Shown: positions 8,314 through 17,995, counted from the first letter of the stretch. The stretch is DNA of 22,496 bases from JAOACQ01 sp049968515 (GCA_049968515.1 JBMFQR010000029.1:1-22496); one strand, 5' to 3'. The notes: generated from the letters alone by a model not told the origin. Made by a program: numbers and translations.

Positions 8314-10823
8314 ACCTTCAACAACTCTACCTCTTTATTGTCAACAAGGAGAAATCTTTTCAACACTACAGGATTATAACAGGTTGCACTTCTAATATCA
8401 AGCCCCGTAAGCCCTCTTATTACATCCTGCAATCTTGCCTCTCCTTCCTTCTGAAGAAATACAACTCTGAGTTTATTGCCTTCAAGCTTCCACCACTTTA
8501 TATAATCATGCAGAGAGATAACCTTTACTCCTGTCTTCGTGTTTTTTTCAAATGTCTTTGAAAGCTTATAGCTTTTTTCCACTTCTGTCAGTGAAGTAGG
8601 AGACTCCATCTCAAACAATACATAATGACAGGAAAGCTCGCCAAGTTTCCTTTTGCCTTTCTCAAATATTATGCAGTCTTTTATTCTTATACCATAGGGA
8701 AGCTTTCTATTCCATTTATATTTCAAGCTATTTGCCCATAAAGACCTTGACAATTCAACCTCTCCGATTTCATAATGACTTTCAATTCCAACAGGCAGAG
8801 CAGAGATTGTTTTTATCTTAATGTGAGGATTAAAACCCTTCGTAAAGCATACAGGAAGATTTGCCCTCACAAGTGAGTAAGAAAGGTGATTTTCAAGGTC
8901 TATGGTGGAAAGATATTTTGCATTGCCAGACTTTTCAAAAGTAAATCTCAATACGAATTCAGGCTCTGATGTTATTGATATATTTGAGAGAAAGTTTTTT
9001 TCTGGTTTTGATTCTCTTTCTGTATCTTGAACTTTTGCTTTTCTATTTTTCGTGTTCTTAAAATTGCAAACTCCACAGAAAGAACTACAACTGTCAATAC
9101 AATCCTTTGTGGTTTCTTTTTTCTCTGCCTTTAAAAACTCCTTGTAGAGAAAGTCTTTCCTCATACCGCAATCAACTATATCCCATGGAAAAACTGTGTT
9201 TTCGTCCTTTGAAGCAAGATAGAATTCTGTATCAATTCCTTCCTCTCTAAAAGCATTCTGCCAGATATCAAGCCTCAAAAATTCTGACCATCCATCAAAT
9301 CTGCATCCATTTCTATAAGATTTTTCGAGAGGTTTTGCAAGCCTTCTGTCTCCCCTTGAAAATATTCCTTCAAGACAGCTAACGTAAGGGTCATTGTACC
9401 GGATGTTCACATTCTTATAGCCTTTCAGAAGACCTATAAGAAGGTTAAAGGCTTTTTTGGCCTCATCTGGAGAAAGCTGTGCTTTCCATTGAAAAGGAGT
9501 GTGTGGTTTCGGAATGAAAACAGCCACACTGATTGTAAATCTCAATGCCTTAAAAGTAGTTGTAAGCCTTTTTGCCAGTTCAGAGATATATACAACTTCC
9601 TCCTCAGGTTTATCCATAAAACCTATCATAAAGTAAAGCTTTACACTTTTCCAGCCGAGTTCATGGGCTATGGAAATGGAATTAAAAAGCTCTTCTTCAT
9701 TCACCCCCTTGTTTATATAATCCCTTATAGTCTGACTGCCCCCCTCAACTGCAAAAGTAAGGCCTGTTTTTCTTATCTCTCTGGCCTTTCTTGCCAGATC
9801 AAGTATAAAGCTATCAAGTCTTAAACTCGGCAGAGAGATAGAAATTCCGTGAGGTGAAAATTCCTTCTCAAGTTTCAATATAAGGTCCCTCAGCCCGCTA
9901 TAATCACTGATAGAAAGCGAAAGTAATGCAAGCTCACGATAGCCAGTGTTTTCTATAATCTTTTTAGAATAATCTATTATTGTACTGACATTTCTTTCCC
10001 TTACCGGTCTATAAATCATACCTGCCTGACAGAAGCGACAACCTTTCACACACCCTCTCGAAACCTCAACAACTGCTCTGTCCTGTATTGCCTGTATGTT
10101 GGGAACAATCTGTTTGACGGGTAATAAACATTTTTCAATATCGCTTTCTATGTATCTTTTTACCTTTTTGCCAGAAGCAATGAAATAGCCATTAATTTCA
10201 TCAACATCATAGAATATCGGGACATAACATCCCTCTATCTCATATATGTCTTTAAGTATTTCCTTTCTTGATTTCTTTGCCTTCTTTCCATTCTTTATTG
10301 CATCAACTACCTCAAGTATTCTTGTTTCACCATCGCCTATTACAAAAACATCAACAAAAGGTGCAATTGGCTCTGGATTTGTAACTACAGGTCCACCAGC
10401 TAAAATAAAAGGAATATCTATCTCATTCCTTTCTTCTGAATAAAGTGGAATATTGGATAACCTTAGTATGTTTAAGAAATTTGTAAATGTCAATTCATAT
10501 TGAAAAGAAAAACCAAGAATATCAAATTTATTCAGAGGAGTCTTTGTCTCAAGAGAGAAAAGAGTAATCCCATTTTCTCTCAGACTATTTTCAAGATCAA
10601 GCCATGGAGCATAAGCTCTCTCACAATATATATCTTTCCTTTGATTCAGGACATTGTAAAGTATCTTAAGCCCTAAATTTGAAATACCTATCTCATAGCT
10701 GTCTGGATATATAAGAGTAATTCTTGTCTTTCCAGATGGGTCTTTAACGATACTATTCCATTCCCCCCCTGTATATCTGGATGGTTTTTCAACAAAAGGA
10801 AGGATATCTTTTAAGTCTTTCAT
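8310..10823 (-). CDS. Radical SAM protein, TIGR03960-type fused to DUF2344 (TIGR03936)
   Basis: An 837-aa iron-sulfur protein of unknown reaction. The N-terminal part resembles B12-binding-type Rossmann domains (LIYPDSYEIGISNLGLKILY). The radical SAM core has the cluster motif C-x3-C-x2-C as CVKGCRFCQAG near residue 258. A second Cys-rich stretch, CIDSCSSFCGVCNF, lies near residues 600-615. From about 625 to the end is a DUF2344 domain with KGFNPHIKI and ALPVGIES. In many bacteria DUF2344 proteins are separate and lie near rplU or RNase G genes; here they are fused and that context is absent. It overlaps the kinase upstream and nth downstream by 4 nt each. Family assignment is confident, function is not known. 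Confidence 0.87.
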   Translation of the reverse strand: MKDLKDILPFVEKPSRYTGGEWNSIVKDPSGKTRITLIYPDSYEIGISNLGLKILYNVLNQRKDIYCERAYAPWLDLENSLRENGITLFSLETKTPLNKFDILGFSFQYELTFTNFLNILRLSNIPLYSEERNEIDIPFILAGGPVVTNPEPIAPFVDVFVIGDGETRILEVVDAIKNGKKAKKSRKEILKDIYEIEGCYVPIFYDVDEINGYFIASGKKVKRYIESDIEKCLLPVKQIVPNIQAIQDRAVVEVSRGCVKGCRFCQAGMIYRPVRERNVSTIIDYSKKIIENTGYRELALLSLSISDYSGLRDLILKLEKEFSPHGISISLPSLRLDSFILDLARKAREIRKTGLTFAVEGGSQTIRDYINKGVNEEELFNSISIAHELGWKSVKLYFMIGFMDKPEEEVVYISELAKRLTTTFKALRFTISVAVFIPKPHTPFQWKAQLSPDEAKKAFNLLIGLLKGYKNVNIRYNDPYVSCLEGIFSRGDRRLAKPLEKSYRNGCRFDGWSEFLRLDIWQNAFREEGIDTEFYLASKDENTVFPWDIVDCGMRKDFLYKEFLKAEKKETTKDCIDSCSSFCGVCNFKNTKNRKAKVQDTERESKPEKNFLSNISITSEPEFVLRFTFEKSGNAKYLSTIDLENHLSYSLVRANLPVCFTKGFNPHIKIKTISALPVGIESHYEIGEVELSRSLWANSLKYKWNRKLPYGIRIKDCIIFEKGKRKLGELSCHYVLFEMESPTSLTEVEKSYKLSKTFEKNTKTGVKVISLHDYIKWWKLEGNKLRVVFLQKEGEARLQDVIRGLTGLDIRSATCYNPVVLKRFLLVDNKEVELLKV

Positions 10824-13093
10824 ATTTTCAGCTCAATTATAAATTCCACACCATCTTTAAGATTATGTGCACTGAGTTTACCCTTAAAGTAGTTTTCGAT
10901 TATGATCTTTGACATATACAGTCCTATACCTGATCCCTGTTGCTTTGTGGTGAAATATGGCTCGAATATCTTATCCATTATCTCTTCAGGTATTGGCTCT
11001 CCATTGTCAAATACTCTTATATTGGCTTTGCCATTTAGTTTTTCAAGTGTTACATCGACCCTTGGATTTTTAACATCTTTTTCAATTAGTGCATCATGAG
11101 CATTCCCTAAAATATTCAAAATAACCTGCCCAAGCTGATTTTGATAACCTTCTATAATGATTTCATCTTTAATATGAATATGTATCTTTATGCCTTTTGC
11201 CTCAAATGAATCCTTTAACAAAGAAACACTCTTTTTTATGACATCTGAAACATAAAATTTTTCTACCTCTCTATCTGGCTTAAAGAAATTTCTAAAATCA
11301 TCTATTGTTTTGGACATATACCTAAGCAAGTTCATTGTCTTGTTTACGGTATTCTCAAAATATTCTTCCGTCAGCTTTCCATTCCTGTAATTAAAATAGA
11401 GGTTCTGCAAAAGAATTCCAACAGCATTCAAAGGTTGTCTCCATTGGTGAGCAATATTCCCAAGCATTTCTCCCATTGCAGCAAGCCTTGATTGTTGTAT
11501 AAGAATCTTCTCCCTTTCAAGATTTTTCTTTAATTCCTCTTCAACCCTTAAATCAAGCTCTCTATTTAATCTCTCAAGCTCAACCAGTGTCTTCTGAAGG
11601 GAATCCTTTGCAATCTTCTCCTCTGTAATATCCTCTTCCTCTGCAATAAAATGTACAATCTTTCCACTATGGTCAAAGATGGGGAAAATGGTTGCCTTAA
11701 CCCAGAATAGATCTCCATTCTTCTTTCTATTTTGAAATACACCCCTCCATATCTTTCCATTCAATATGGTCTTCCACAAAACCCTATAATCCTTAGCGTT
11801 CTGAAATCCAGACTTTAGAACTGATGGAGTTTTTCCTACAATCTCTTCTATGGAATATCCAGTAATCTCAGTAAAGGCCTGATTGACATATCTTATTTTG
11901 CCATTCTGGTCAGTAACAATTGTCGCAACTGGAGATTGTTCAACTGCCATCGATAAAATTCTAAGTTCTTCTCTTGTACTTACCTCAATTGTTATATCAT
12001 GTATATGGAAAAACACATAGCACATCTTTTTATAGTAAAATACGTTTGCCCTCACACGGTAGAATGATGGTCCCTTGCTGGCATTCCAGACGAGAACCTC
12101 ATATGAGAGAGTTTCAAGAGATTTTATAAGGGGAATGAATTTATCTATAGTATCTGCATTCTTGATGAGCAAAAAGGATGGAAATGATTTTTCAAGCAGT
12201 TCGAGTGGCTTATGTCCAATTATCTCTGCTGCTGCTCTGTTAATAAACTCTATCTTTCCAGTCTCATCAATCCATACTATACCATCACCTGCACTCTCCA
12301 CAGCAAAGAATGTTAACAAAAGGTTTTCCTCTATGCTTCTCTTTTCAGTAATGTCTTCTCCAGTACAGATATATCCTTTTAAATTATTCGCTTCGTCATA
12401 AAAAAGCCTGTTGTTCCATGCAATAAGCCTTTTTTCTCCCGCTCTGGTTAAAACCTCGTTCTCAAAATAATCAAGCCTTTTTTCTCCTACTTTCAATCCG
12501 TTTATAAAAAGCGTCCTCAATGACTCTCTGATTTCAACAGGAATAAAATTATCAAACCAGTTTTTACCGATAATCTCTTCCTTGTTTTTGTAACCAAGTA
12601 TTTCGCATCCGGTTCGATTGATATACCAAACCTTCTGGTCGGCAGTAATTATCAGAATAATACTTCCAGAAAAGTCAACAATTCCCTCAAACCATTCCTT
12701 CTGTCTTTGTATTGCCCTCTCAAGCTGAAAATGAGAACAGGTCAATTTAATGGCTATCTCAAGCTCCTTTTGTTTAATTGGCTTGACCAGATAGGCATAG
12801 GGGGAATTTTTTATAGCATTATTGACAATGCTCTCCTCTGAATAACCAGTGATAAAAATCACCGGAAGTTTCAACTCTGTACTTATAGATCTTGATAAAT
12901 CAAGTCCTTCCATTTTACCCCTAAGGTTTATATCAAGCAGTACTATATCAGGCTTGCTATTTTTGATCATCTCAATGGCATTATCGGGGGTGTCAGTAAA
13001 TCCGACTACCTCATCCCCGAAAGATTTGACCATCTCCTGAATGCTTTCTACAGTAAGTGCCTCGTCCTCTATTATGAAGACCTTTATATTCAT
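10820..13093 (-). CDS. Hybrid response regulator-PAS-histidine kinase
   Basis: A 757-aa soluble sensor kinase with an N-terminal receiver domain (residues 1-120, phospho-acceptor Asp54 in LLDINL, acidic pair E9/D10, Lys in YLVKPIK). Three PAS domains follow (about 130-255, 260-370, 380-500), then a coiled coil (about 500-540). The phospho-acceptor His near residue 548 lies in IAHQWRQPLN, and a C-terminal HATPase has N-box NILGNAHDAL, DNGEPIPEE and GSGIGLYMSK. No membrane span is seen, so it senses a cytoplasmic signal, possibly redox or a small ligand through PAS. It is first in the seven-gene operon and has its own promoter. No DNA-binding output domain is present; the partner regulator is unknown. 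Confidence 0.92.
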   Translation of the reverse strand: MNIKVFIIEDEALTVESIQEMVKSFGDEVVGFTDTPDNAIEMIKNSKPDIVLLDINLRGKMEGLDLSRSISTELKLPVIFITGYSEESIVNNAIKNSPYAYLVKPIKQKELEIAIKLTCSHFQLERAIQRQKEWFEGIVDFSGSIILIITADQKVWYINRTGCEILGYKNKEEIIGKNWFDNFIPVEIRESLRTLFINGLKVGEKRLDYFENEVLTRAGEKRLIAWNNRLFYDEANNLKGYICTGEDITEKRSIEENLLLTFFAVESAGDGIVWIDETGKIEFINRAAAEIIGHKPLELLEKSFPSFLLIKNADTIDKFIPLIKSLETLSYEVLVWNASKGPSFYRVRANVFYYKKMCYVFFHIHDITIEVSTREELRILSMAVEQSPVATIVTDQNGKIRYVNQAFTEITGYSIEEIVGKTPSVLKSGFQNAKDYRVLWKTILNGKIWRGVFQNRKKNGDLFWVKATIFPIFDHSGKIVHFIAEEEDITEEKIAKDSLQKTLVELERLNRELDLRVEEELKKNLEREKILIQQSRLAAMGEMLGNIAHQWRQPLNAVGILLQNLYFNYRNGKLTEEYFENTVNKTMNLLRYMSKTIDDFRNFFKPDREVEKFYVSDVIKKSVSLLKDSFEAKGIKIHIHIKDEIIIEGYQNQLGQVILNILGNAHDALIEKDVKNPRVDVTLEKLNGKANIRVFDNGEPIPEEIMDKIFEPYFTTKQQGSGIGLYMSKIIIENYFKGKLSAHNLKDGVEFIIELKI

Positions 13094-13127
13094 AATTTTC
13101 TCACATAATTAGTTTGGACATATCTTT

Positions 13128-13156
13128 AATTTAACATACTATACTTATCCTGTCAA
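13128..13156 (-). promoter_or_regulatory. Promoter of the kinase-to-rodA operon
   Basis: On the minus strand a perfect TTGACA -35 box (13156-13151), a 17-nt spacer and TAAATT (13133-13128, 4 of 6 consensus) lie about 35-60 nt upstream of the kinase ATG. It is the only good candidate seen for the whole seven-gene transcript. Confidence 0.55.
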
Positions 13157-13175
13157 CAATAATAAGTTTTTTGAT

Positions 13176-13211
13176 GGTGTGGTGTCAAAATATCAATATT
13201 TCACAATCACC
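13176..13211. promoter_or_regulatory. Imperfect dyad between divergent promoters
   Basis: AAATAT (13188-13193) and ATATTT (13196-13201) form the core. GTG/CAC and GGTG/CACC pair further out with short unequal interruptions. The dyad sits between the two divergent promoters, just upstream of the plus-strand -35 box, which suits a regulator-binding site. No other support. Confidence 0.3.
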
Positions 13212-13222
13212 GGGCAAAAAAG

Positions 13223-13252
13223 TTGACTAATTATCCGATTTTCATTTAAAAT
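13223..13252 (+). promoter_or_regulatory. Promoter of the two-gene unknown cassette
   Basis: TTGACT (13223-13228), an 18-nt spacer and TAAAAT (13247-13252) give a predicted start near 13259, about 25 nt before the ATG at 13285. Confidence 0.55.
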
Positions 13253-13284
13253 TAAATTGCTGTGTAAATTTGAGGTTTTTAACA

Positions 13285-15066
13285 ATGAAAAACATTTATG
13301 AAGAAAAGAGAGCAAGACTCGGAATTAACAGGCTGAGAACAGAAGAGCAAAAAAAGTTATTTAACGATTTCGTAAACGCTGGTGGAGAAGTAATTGATTT
13401 AAGGGCAGATGAGAAATCAACCCTGAATCAGAAGCTTGAGGAGTGGATAAGAGAAAAGGAAAGAGAATACAGACAGAAGCTTGCCAGAGAAAATGAGACT
13501 CAAAAAAGCTTTGTTGCTACACAGAAAAATAGTGATTATGAAACTAAAGCGATAAAACCCCCATATTCAACCCCCATAACAAAGGCTAAAAAGAAAAAAG
13601 AAGAAAATCCAACTCCATACTTTTTCAGCAGTCTTGCCTCAAAACTTACCTGTATGATATTTGGAATATTCCCCATTTTCAGAAACAGATTTACAAGAAG
13701 ATTTTTAGAACTCACCTTCTACAGGCTTCAAAACAATCTTCTTGATGCACAGCAGATATTATACAATATATTTCAGACTGATGAAAAGCTGACTGAAAGA
13801 ATCCGAAATTTCCTCACAAAAGCAGGTTATACTTACTATTTTGAGATTGTTTACAGATTTTATCTTTTATATGAAGACGAGCTTTTTACAAGACTCTTTG
13901 AGAGTGCAAGTGATTATGACAATCCGATATTTTATTCCAAACCCTATTTTATTGAGTTATTTAAAAGGATTCTTTCCATTTACAGGTATTATCCAACAAT
14001 AAACCTTGCTTTCAGTAAAATACTCGAGGAGGAGAAAAGAATCTGTAATACGGATTATAAACTAAATGAGGTAAGACTTAGCAGACTTTTTGAAGCAAGC
14101 AAATTTGTATTTGAAAAATACTTTCCTAAGCTTCTCATCCTGATTGATTTCTACTATAAAGAGGAAATAGCAAGTAGACTTAAACCCCGAACTTTCAAGG
14201 AATTTTTAAACATTACAGAAAAGGACATAATGGGCTACTGGAATAAAGTATGGGAAAGCGAATCCCATAAAAAGAAAGAAAAGGTTGAAACTGAAAAGCC
14301 TCCTGTGGTTGAAGAATTAACAAGCAAAAAAATCTCTCCCGCTATAACGGAAGGCTTAACAAACATTAATAAAAATCTGGATTTTATGAACATTCTTAAT
14401 TACTTTGTTTCAGTTAAAGACCCTAAAATGCTACTTTCATTCAATGATAAGATTTTCATTACATGGGTGTTGCTTGAATATTTCGACAAGTTTTATTCTC
14501 CCCTCCTCCTTTCAAATAGTATAATTTTTCAGGTCACCTTTAATGCGGGACAGAGGGTTGATGTAAAGACAAACTTAAAAGATCTGTATTATGACATTAA
14601 CTCAAGTTATAAGAATTTTAAGGAATATCTAAGCATAGTTGCAGAGCTTAATAAAACAGCCTCTGGAGTTGTAGGTTCAAAGGAGCTTTTCTCCCTTACA
14701 CAGAAACTTGAGCTACAGAGAACTCAGATTTCAAAAAAAATAAGAACAGATTTATCTCTAATTTTAAAAAAGATCATTGACAATATAGAGCTTATCTTCA
14801 TAGATTATAACTTCGAAAAAAAGATAATCTTGAATCCAGAAGAATTGATATATCTTGAGACAAATTTCTGTGGAAAAAAGCTTACATATAACAAAAAAAT
14901 AATCGATATGTTCAAGGATGTTTATGATTTTGTTTCAGCATTTCATTTCTTACTTAACGATGGAGATTTAAGCGGCACATTGCTTTCTGTCGTAAAACCG
15001 AAGTATTTAAGCTGGAGTGAAGTGAATAAACCGGAAGCATCAAATGAATCTGGCCAGACTAAATAA
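13285..15066 (+). CDS. Unrecognised 593-aa protein, co-transcribed with a DUF4175-like gene
   Basis: I do not recognise this family. ATG at 13285 is preferred over an in-frame TTG at 13270 because TTGAGG, an SD-like site, lies just before the ATG. The N-terminus (about 1-60) is charged and helical with FVNAGGEVIDLR. A basic low-complexity linker follows (about 90-115, rich in K and P). A hydrophobic patch (about 117-140, FFSSLASKLTCMIFGIFPIF) could be peripheral or membrane-inserting, and the rest is alpha-helical and rich in F, Y, K and E. No catalytic motif is evident. Its 3' end overlaps the next gene by 23 nt, so the two proteins probably work together. A spirochaete-specific family is possible but only a vague impression. 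Confidence 0.82.
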   Translation: MKNIYEEKRARLGINRLRTEEQKKLFNDFVNAGGEVIDLRADEKSTLNQKLEEWIREKEREYRQKLARENETQKSFVATQKNSDYETKAIKPPYSTPITKAKKKKEENPTPYFFSSLASKLTCMIFGIFPIFRNRFTRRFLELTFYRLQNNLLDAQQILYNIFQTDEKLTERIRNFLTKAGYTYYFEIVYRFYLLYEDELFTRLFESASDYDNPIFYSKPYFIELFKRILSIYRYYPTINLAFSKILEEEKRICNTDYKLNEVRLSRLFEASKFVFEKYFPKLLILIDFYYKEEIASRLKPRTFKEFLNITEKDIMGYWNKVWESESHKKKEKVETEKPPVVEELTSKKISPAITEGLTNINKNLDFMNILNYFVSVKDPKMLLSFNDKIFITWVLLEYFDKFYSPLLLSNSIIFQVTFNAGQRVDVKTNLKDLYYDINSSYKNFKEYLSIVAELNKTASGVVGSKELFSLTQKLELQRTQISKKIRTDLSLILKKIIDNIELIFIDYNFEKKIILNPEELIYLETNFCGKKLTYNKKIIDMFKDVYDFVSAFHFLLNDGDLSGTLLSVVKPKYLSWSEVNKPEASNESGQTK

Positions 15067-17995
15067 AGCGAATATTTTATTTCGTCTTTTCTTTCTCATC
15101 TTTTTATCTTTAATGGTTTTCTTCAATCTTCTAATTATATTTTTTTTAGTTCTATCATTTCCTTTATTTATAATTTTTGGTATTTGTTTTAGTGTCATTC
15201 TTATATTTGTTTCTTACTTCATTTTATCCAGTTTTATTAAAAAAATAAAAAAATCTAACTCTTATTTAGAAGAAAAAATCTTTGGAAAAAGGTTATTTAT
15301 CTTTGAAACCCTCTCCGAGCTAAAAAGTCAGAAAAAATTTTGGGAGGCATCAGAACTAAAAAACAGAATAAGGGAAAATCCATCATACCATAAGACATTA
15401 GAAGAACTCAAAAATAAACTTTTCAGGAGTGCAATTGTCTTTACATTGCTAAACATAATTTTTATATCCTTAATCTTTATCTCTATCCCTTCAGTCATAA
15501 AAAAAAAGAAAGAAATTGAAAGTTTTCTTGGGAGAAAAGACTTTAAGATTATTCTGCCATATTATTACACAATTGGTAACACTCTTGAGATTAGATTTCC
15601 AGAGGTGAGGGAATTCAGCGAGGTTTCTCTTGTTATTTCAAATACAATATTTGAAATAAAGGATGAAAGATTCATTCTTTCCGAAAAATGGACAAAAGAA
15701 GAAAGTTTATCCCTTAAAATTTACGTAAAAAAATTTGGTATAACAAGACTTGCTCTCGAAAGAAAAATCTCTGGAACAACAAGGTTTTTGCCTGTTGAAT
15801 TAAAGCAACTTATAAGCTACCCGGGAAATTTACTTCAAACAGAGGTTGAAGGCTTAAATAATCTCGAGGTCTATCCGGAAGCAATAATCTCTATTTCTGG
15901 AAAGATGAGTAAGAGAATAAAAAGCATTAGTCTAAATATCCCATCCAGAAAAATTGAAATAAACAATGAAAATTTTAAGATAGTTTTGATACCCAAAAAA
16001 AGCCAGATATTTTACATAAGTCTTTTGTCAATTTATGATGAAAAGTATTTAACTGGTGACTTAAAAATAAAAATAATTGAGAACATTCCCCCAACAATTG
16101 CCATTGAATTTCCAACGGAAGATATAATATTGAGAAATCCATTATGGAAACTTGTTGCCTTGATAAGTGGCAGTGATGATCAGGGAATAGCAAGAATTTC
16201 GGTTGATTGTCTTATCGAAAACGAAGACAAAAATCTTTCTTTTCTGAAAGTGAAGAAAAGCTTCGACTACAAATGTGAAGGCGAGAGAGAACTACAAAAG
16301 CAATTAAGCTTTACATCAAAAGAGATTGAGCTTCTTCCGGGAGATAGAGCTACATTCTATGTAAAAGCCTTTGATTTATTTGGGAAAGCCTCAAAAACAA
16401 AAAGTTTTTCTATATACTCACCCGACTTTGAATGGATTGAGAAAATGGTAAATACTGAGCTTGCTGAAATAAAAAATATCCTGACAAATTTCTCATCCCT
16501 TTCGGGGGAGAACCCACAAACAGGCATAAAAAAAGAGAAATACTTAAAAGACCTTGCCAAATTGAAAGAAAATCTGAATGAGGTTGAAAGGCTTTTTAGC
16601 GAAAATCAAAACCCTGAAGAAGCTGGGAAAATTATTGAGAAAATGAAGGAAATATCAGACAAGCTTGAGGAAATATTGAAGGACAGGGATGAATTTCTTA
16701 TTTCTGAAAAGGAAGGCAGGGAGATTTTAAATCCCAGATTTGAAAATATCGAAGAGTATCTATGGCAGATGGAAAGGTTAATTGATGCTCTGAATGTGCA
16801 GAAAGAAACACTAAAAAAAGCAAAGTTTATTGATGAAATAAAGAATCTGCTTGAATCAATAAAGAATGAAATGGAGAAGGAAAAATTTGACAGAAAACTT
16901 GAGGCATATAAAAAGCTTATTACTTCTAAAAAGGACACATTCACCTCAGATGAACAGAAAAGGCTTCTGGATGAGCTTCTCAAGGAAGCGGATAATATAA
17001 AGTTTAACGACAAAGATAGTTTTCTTGCTTCAGAGGAAATACTGAAAAAGCTTTCCGAAAGTTTACAGAATTCTACAGAAAAAAGAAACAATTTAAAAAA
17101 AGTCTCATCTGATGTGCTTCTTTTTATGATAGAGGAAACAGTACTTTCAAGCATCTTAATTAATGAGACATCAAAAAAAATCTCCGGTTCTATTTTTGAT
17201 GAGGCTATACTTGCAATTAAATCTGTAAAATCATCCATACAAAACATAAAAAAGATTTATAGGGAAAAACTTGGCTTTTATTTCCTTATTTATAAGGACT
17301 TTTACAAACCACTTTCAATCATTGAAAAGATTAGCACAAACATCTTTAACATCGAAGAAAGTATGAGGGAAAAAAGAATATTTTTTCTTTACAGAGAAAT
17401 ACCTTTGTGTCAGAAAGAATTGATTAATCTTTACTTTTCACTTAAGGATTTTATCAACTTTTTAGATAGCCCTGAATTTGAAAACCAGTTACAATCACCA
17501 ATGACCATTTCAATACAGGAACTTGTGAGAATGCAGCAGATGGTTACAGCCGGTCTTGAAAAGATGTTGTCTGAAAAGAAAGGCAATCCAGAATATCAGA
17601 GGTTAAAAGATGAGCTTGCCAGACTTCAGAAAAGCATAAATAAAAACTTTGGCCAGTTACTTAAGGATGGAGCTTTTTCTGGTGGCAGGGAGATAATGGA
17701 AGAGCTTGAAAAAACATTTCAGGATATAATTGAAGAAAATGTAAGCGATAAGACTGTGGAAAGAAGCAGAAAGCTTGAGGAAAAATTATTAAAATCAAGG
17801 AAGGGGCTTCAGAATAAAGGTGTTGATGAAGAGAGAAAGGCAGAAAGACCAAGCAATTATGTAGTAAGTCCTCCAGAAAATATAATTTTAAAACCACAAG
17901 TTAAAAAAGAGTTTCACGAAATAACAAATCAGAACATCCCTTTTTATTACAGAAGGATTATTGAAAATTATAAAAGAGAGATGCAAATTAAATAA
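15044..17995 (+). CDS. DUF4175-like membrane-anchored coiled-coil protein
   Basis: A 983-aa protein with two or three N-terminal membrane spans (about 12-34, 37-65), a cytoplasmic charged loop, and another span (about 128-150). A long extracytoplasmic region follows: beta-sandwich-like segments to about residue 465 (including SGSDDQGIARISV and FYVKAFDLFG), then extended Lys/Glu-rich helices likely to form coiled coils. The C-terminus, IPFYYRRIIENYKREM, resembles the terminal tyrosine motif I associate with DUF4175 proteins. Topology and C-terminus together support the family, whose function is not established. The ATG lies inside the 3' end of the preceding gene and has only a weak SD, consistent with translational coupling. 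Confidence 0.8.
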   Translation: MNLARLNKANILFRLFFLIFLSLMVFFNLLIIFFLVLSFPLFIIFGICFSVILIFVSYFILSSFIKKIKKSNSYLEEKIFGKRLFIFETLSELKSQKKFWEASELKNRIRENPSYHKTLEELKNKLFRSAIVFTLLNIIFISLIFISIPSVIKKKKEIESFLGRKDFKIILPYYYTIGNTLEIRFPEVREFSEVSLVISNTIFEIKDERFILSEKWTKEESLSLKIYVKKFGITRLALERKISGTTRFLPVELKQLISYPGNLLQTEVEGLNNLEVYPEAIISISGKMSKRIKSISLNIPSRKIEINNENFKIVLIPKKSQIFYISLLSIYDEKYLTGDLKIKIIENIPPTIAIEFPTEDIILRNPLWKLVALISGSDDQGIARISVDCLIENEDKNLSFLKVKKSFDYKCEGERELQKQLSFTSKEIELLPGDRATFYVKAFDLFGKASKTKSFSIYSPDFEWIEKMVNTELAEIKNILTNFSSLSGENPQTGIKKEKYLKDLAKLKENLNEVERLFSENQNPEEAGKIIEKMKEISDKLEEILKDRDEFLISEKEGREILNPRFENIEEYLWQMERLIDALNVQKETLKKAKFIDEIKNLLESIKNEMEKEKFDRKLEAYKKLITSKKDTFTSDEQKRLLDELLKEADNIKFNDKDSFLASEEILKKLSESLQNSTEKRNNLKKVSSDVLLFMIEETVLSSILINETSKKISGSIFDEAILAIKSVKSSIQNIKKIYREKLGFYFLIYKDFYKPLSIIEKISTNIFNIEESMREKRIFFLYREIPLCQKELINLYFSLKDFINFLDSPEFENQLQSPMTISIQELVRMQQMVTAGLEKMLSEKKGNPEYQRLKDELARLQKSINKNFGQLLKDGAFSGGREIMEELEKTFQDIIEENVSDKTVERSRKLEEKLLKSRKGLQNKGVDEERKAERPSNYVVSPPENIILKPQVKKEFHEITNQNIPFYYRRIIENYKREMQIK

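Noticed and set aside
13270..13284. TTG start for the 593-aa unknown protein
   Set aside because: The SD-like GAGG lies between this TTG and the ATG at 13285, so the ATG is the better start.
16606..17247. Long minus-strand open frame of 213 codons inside the DUF4175-like gene
   Set aside because: Its Ser/Phe-rich translation is the expected shadow of a Lys/Glu-rich coiled-coil gene; there is no independent start signal or motif.
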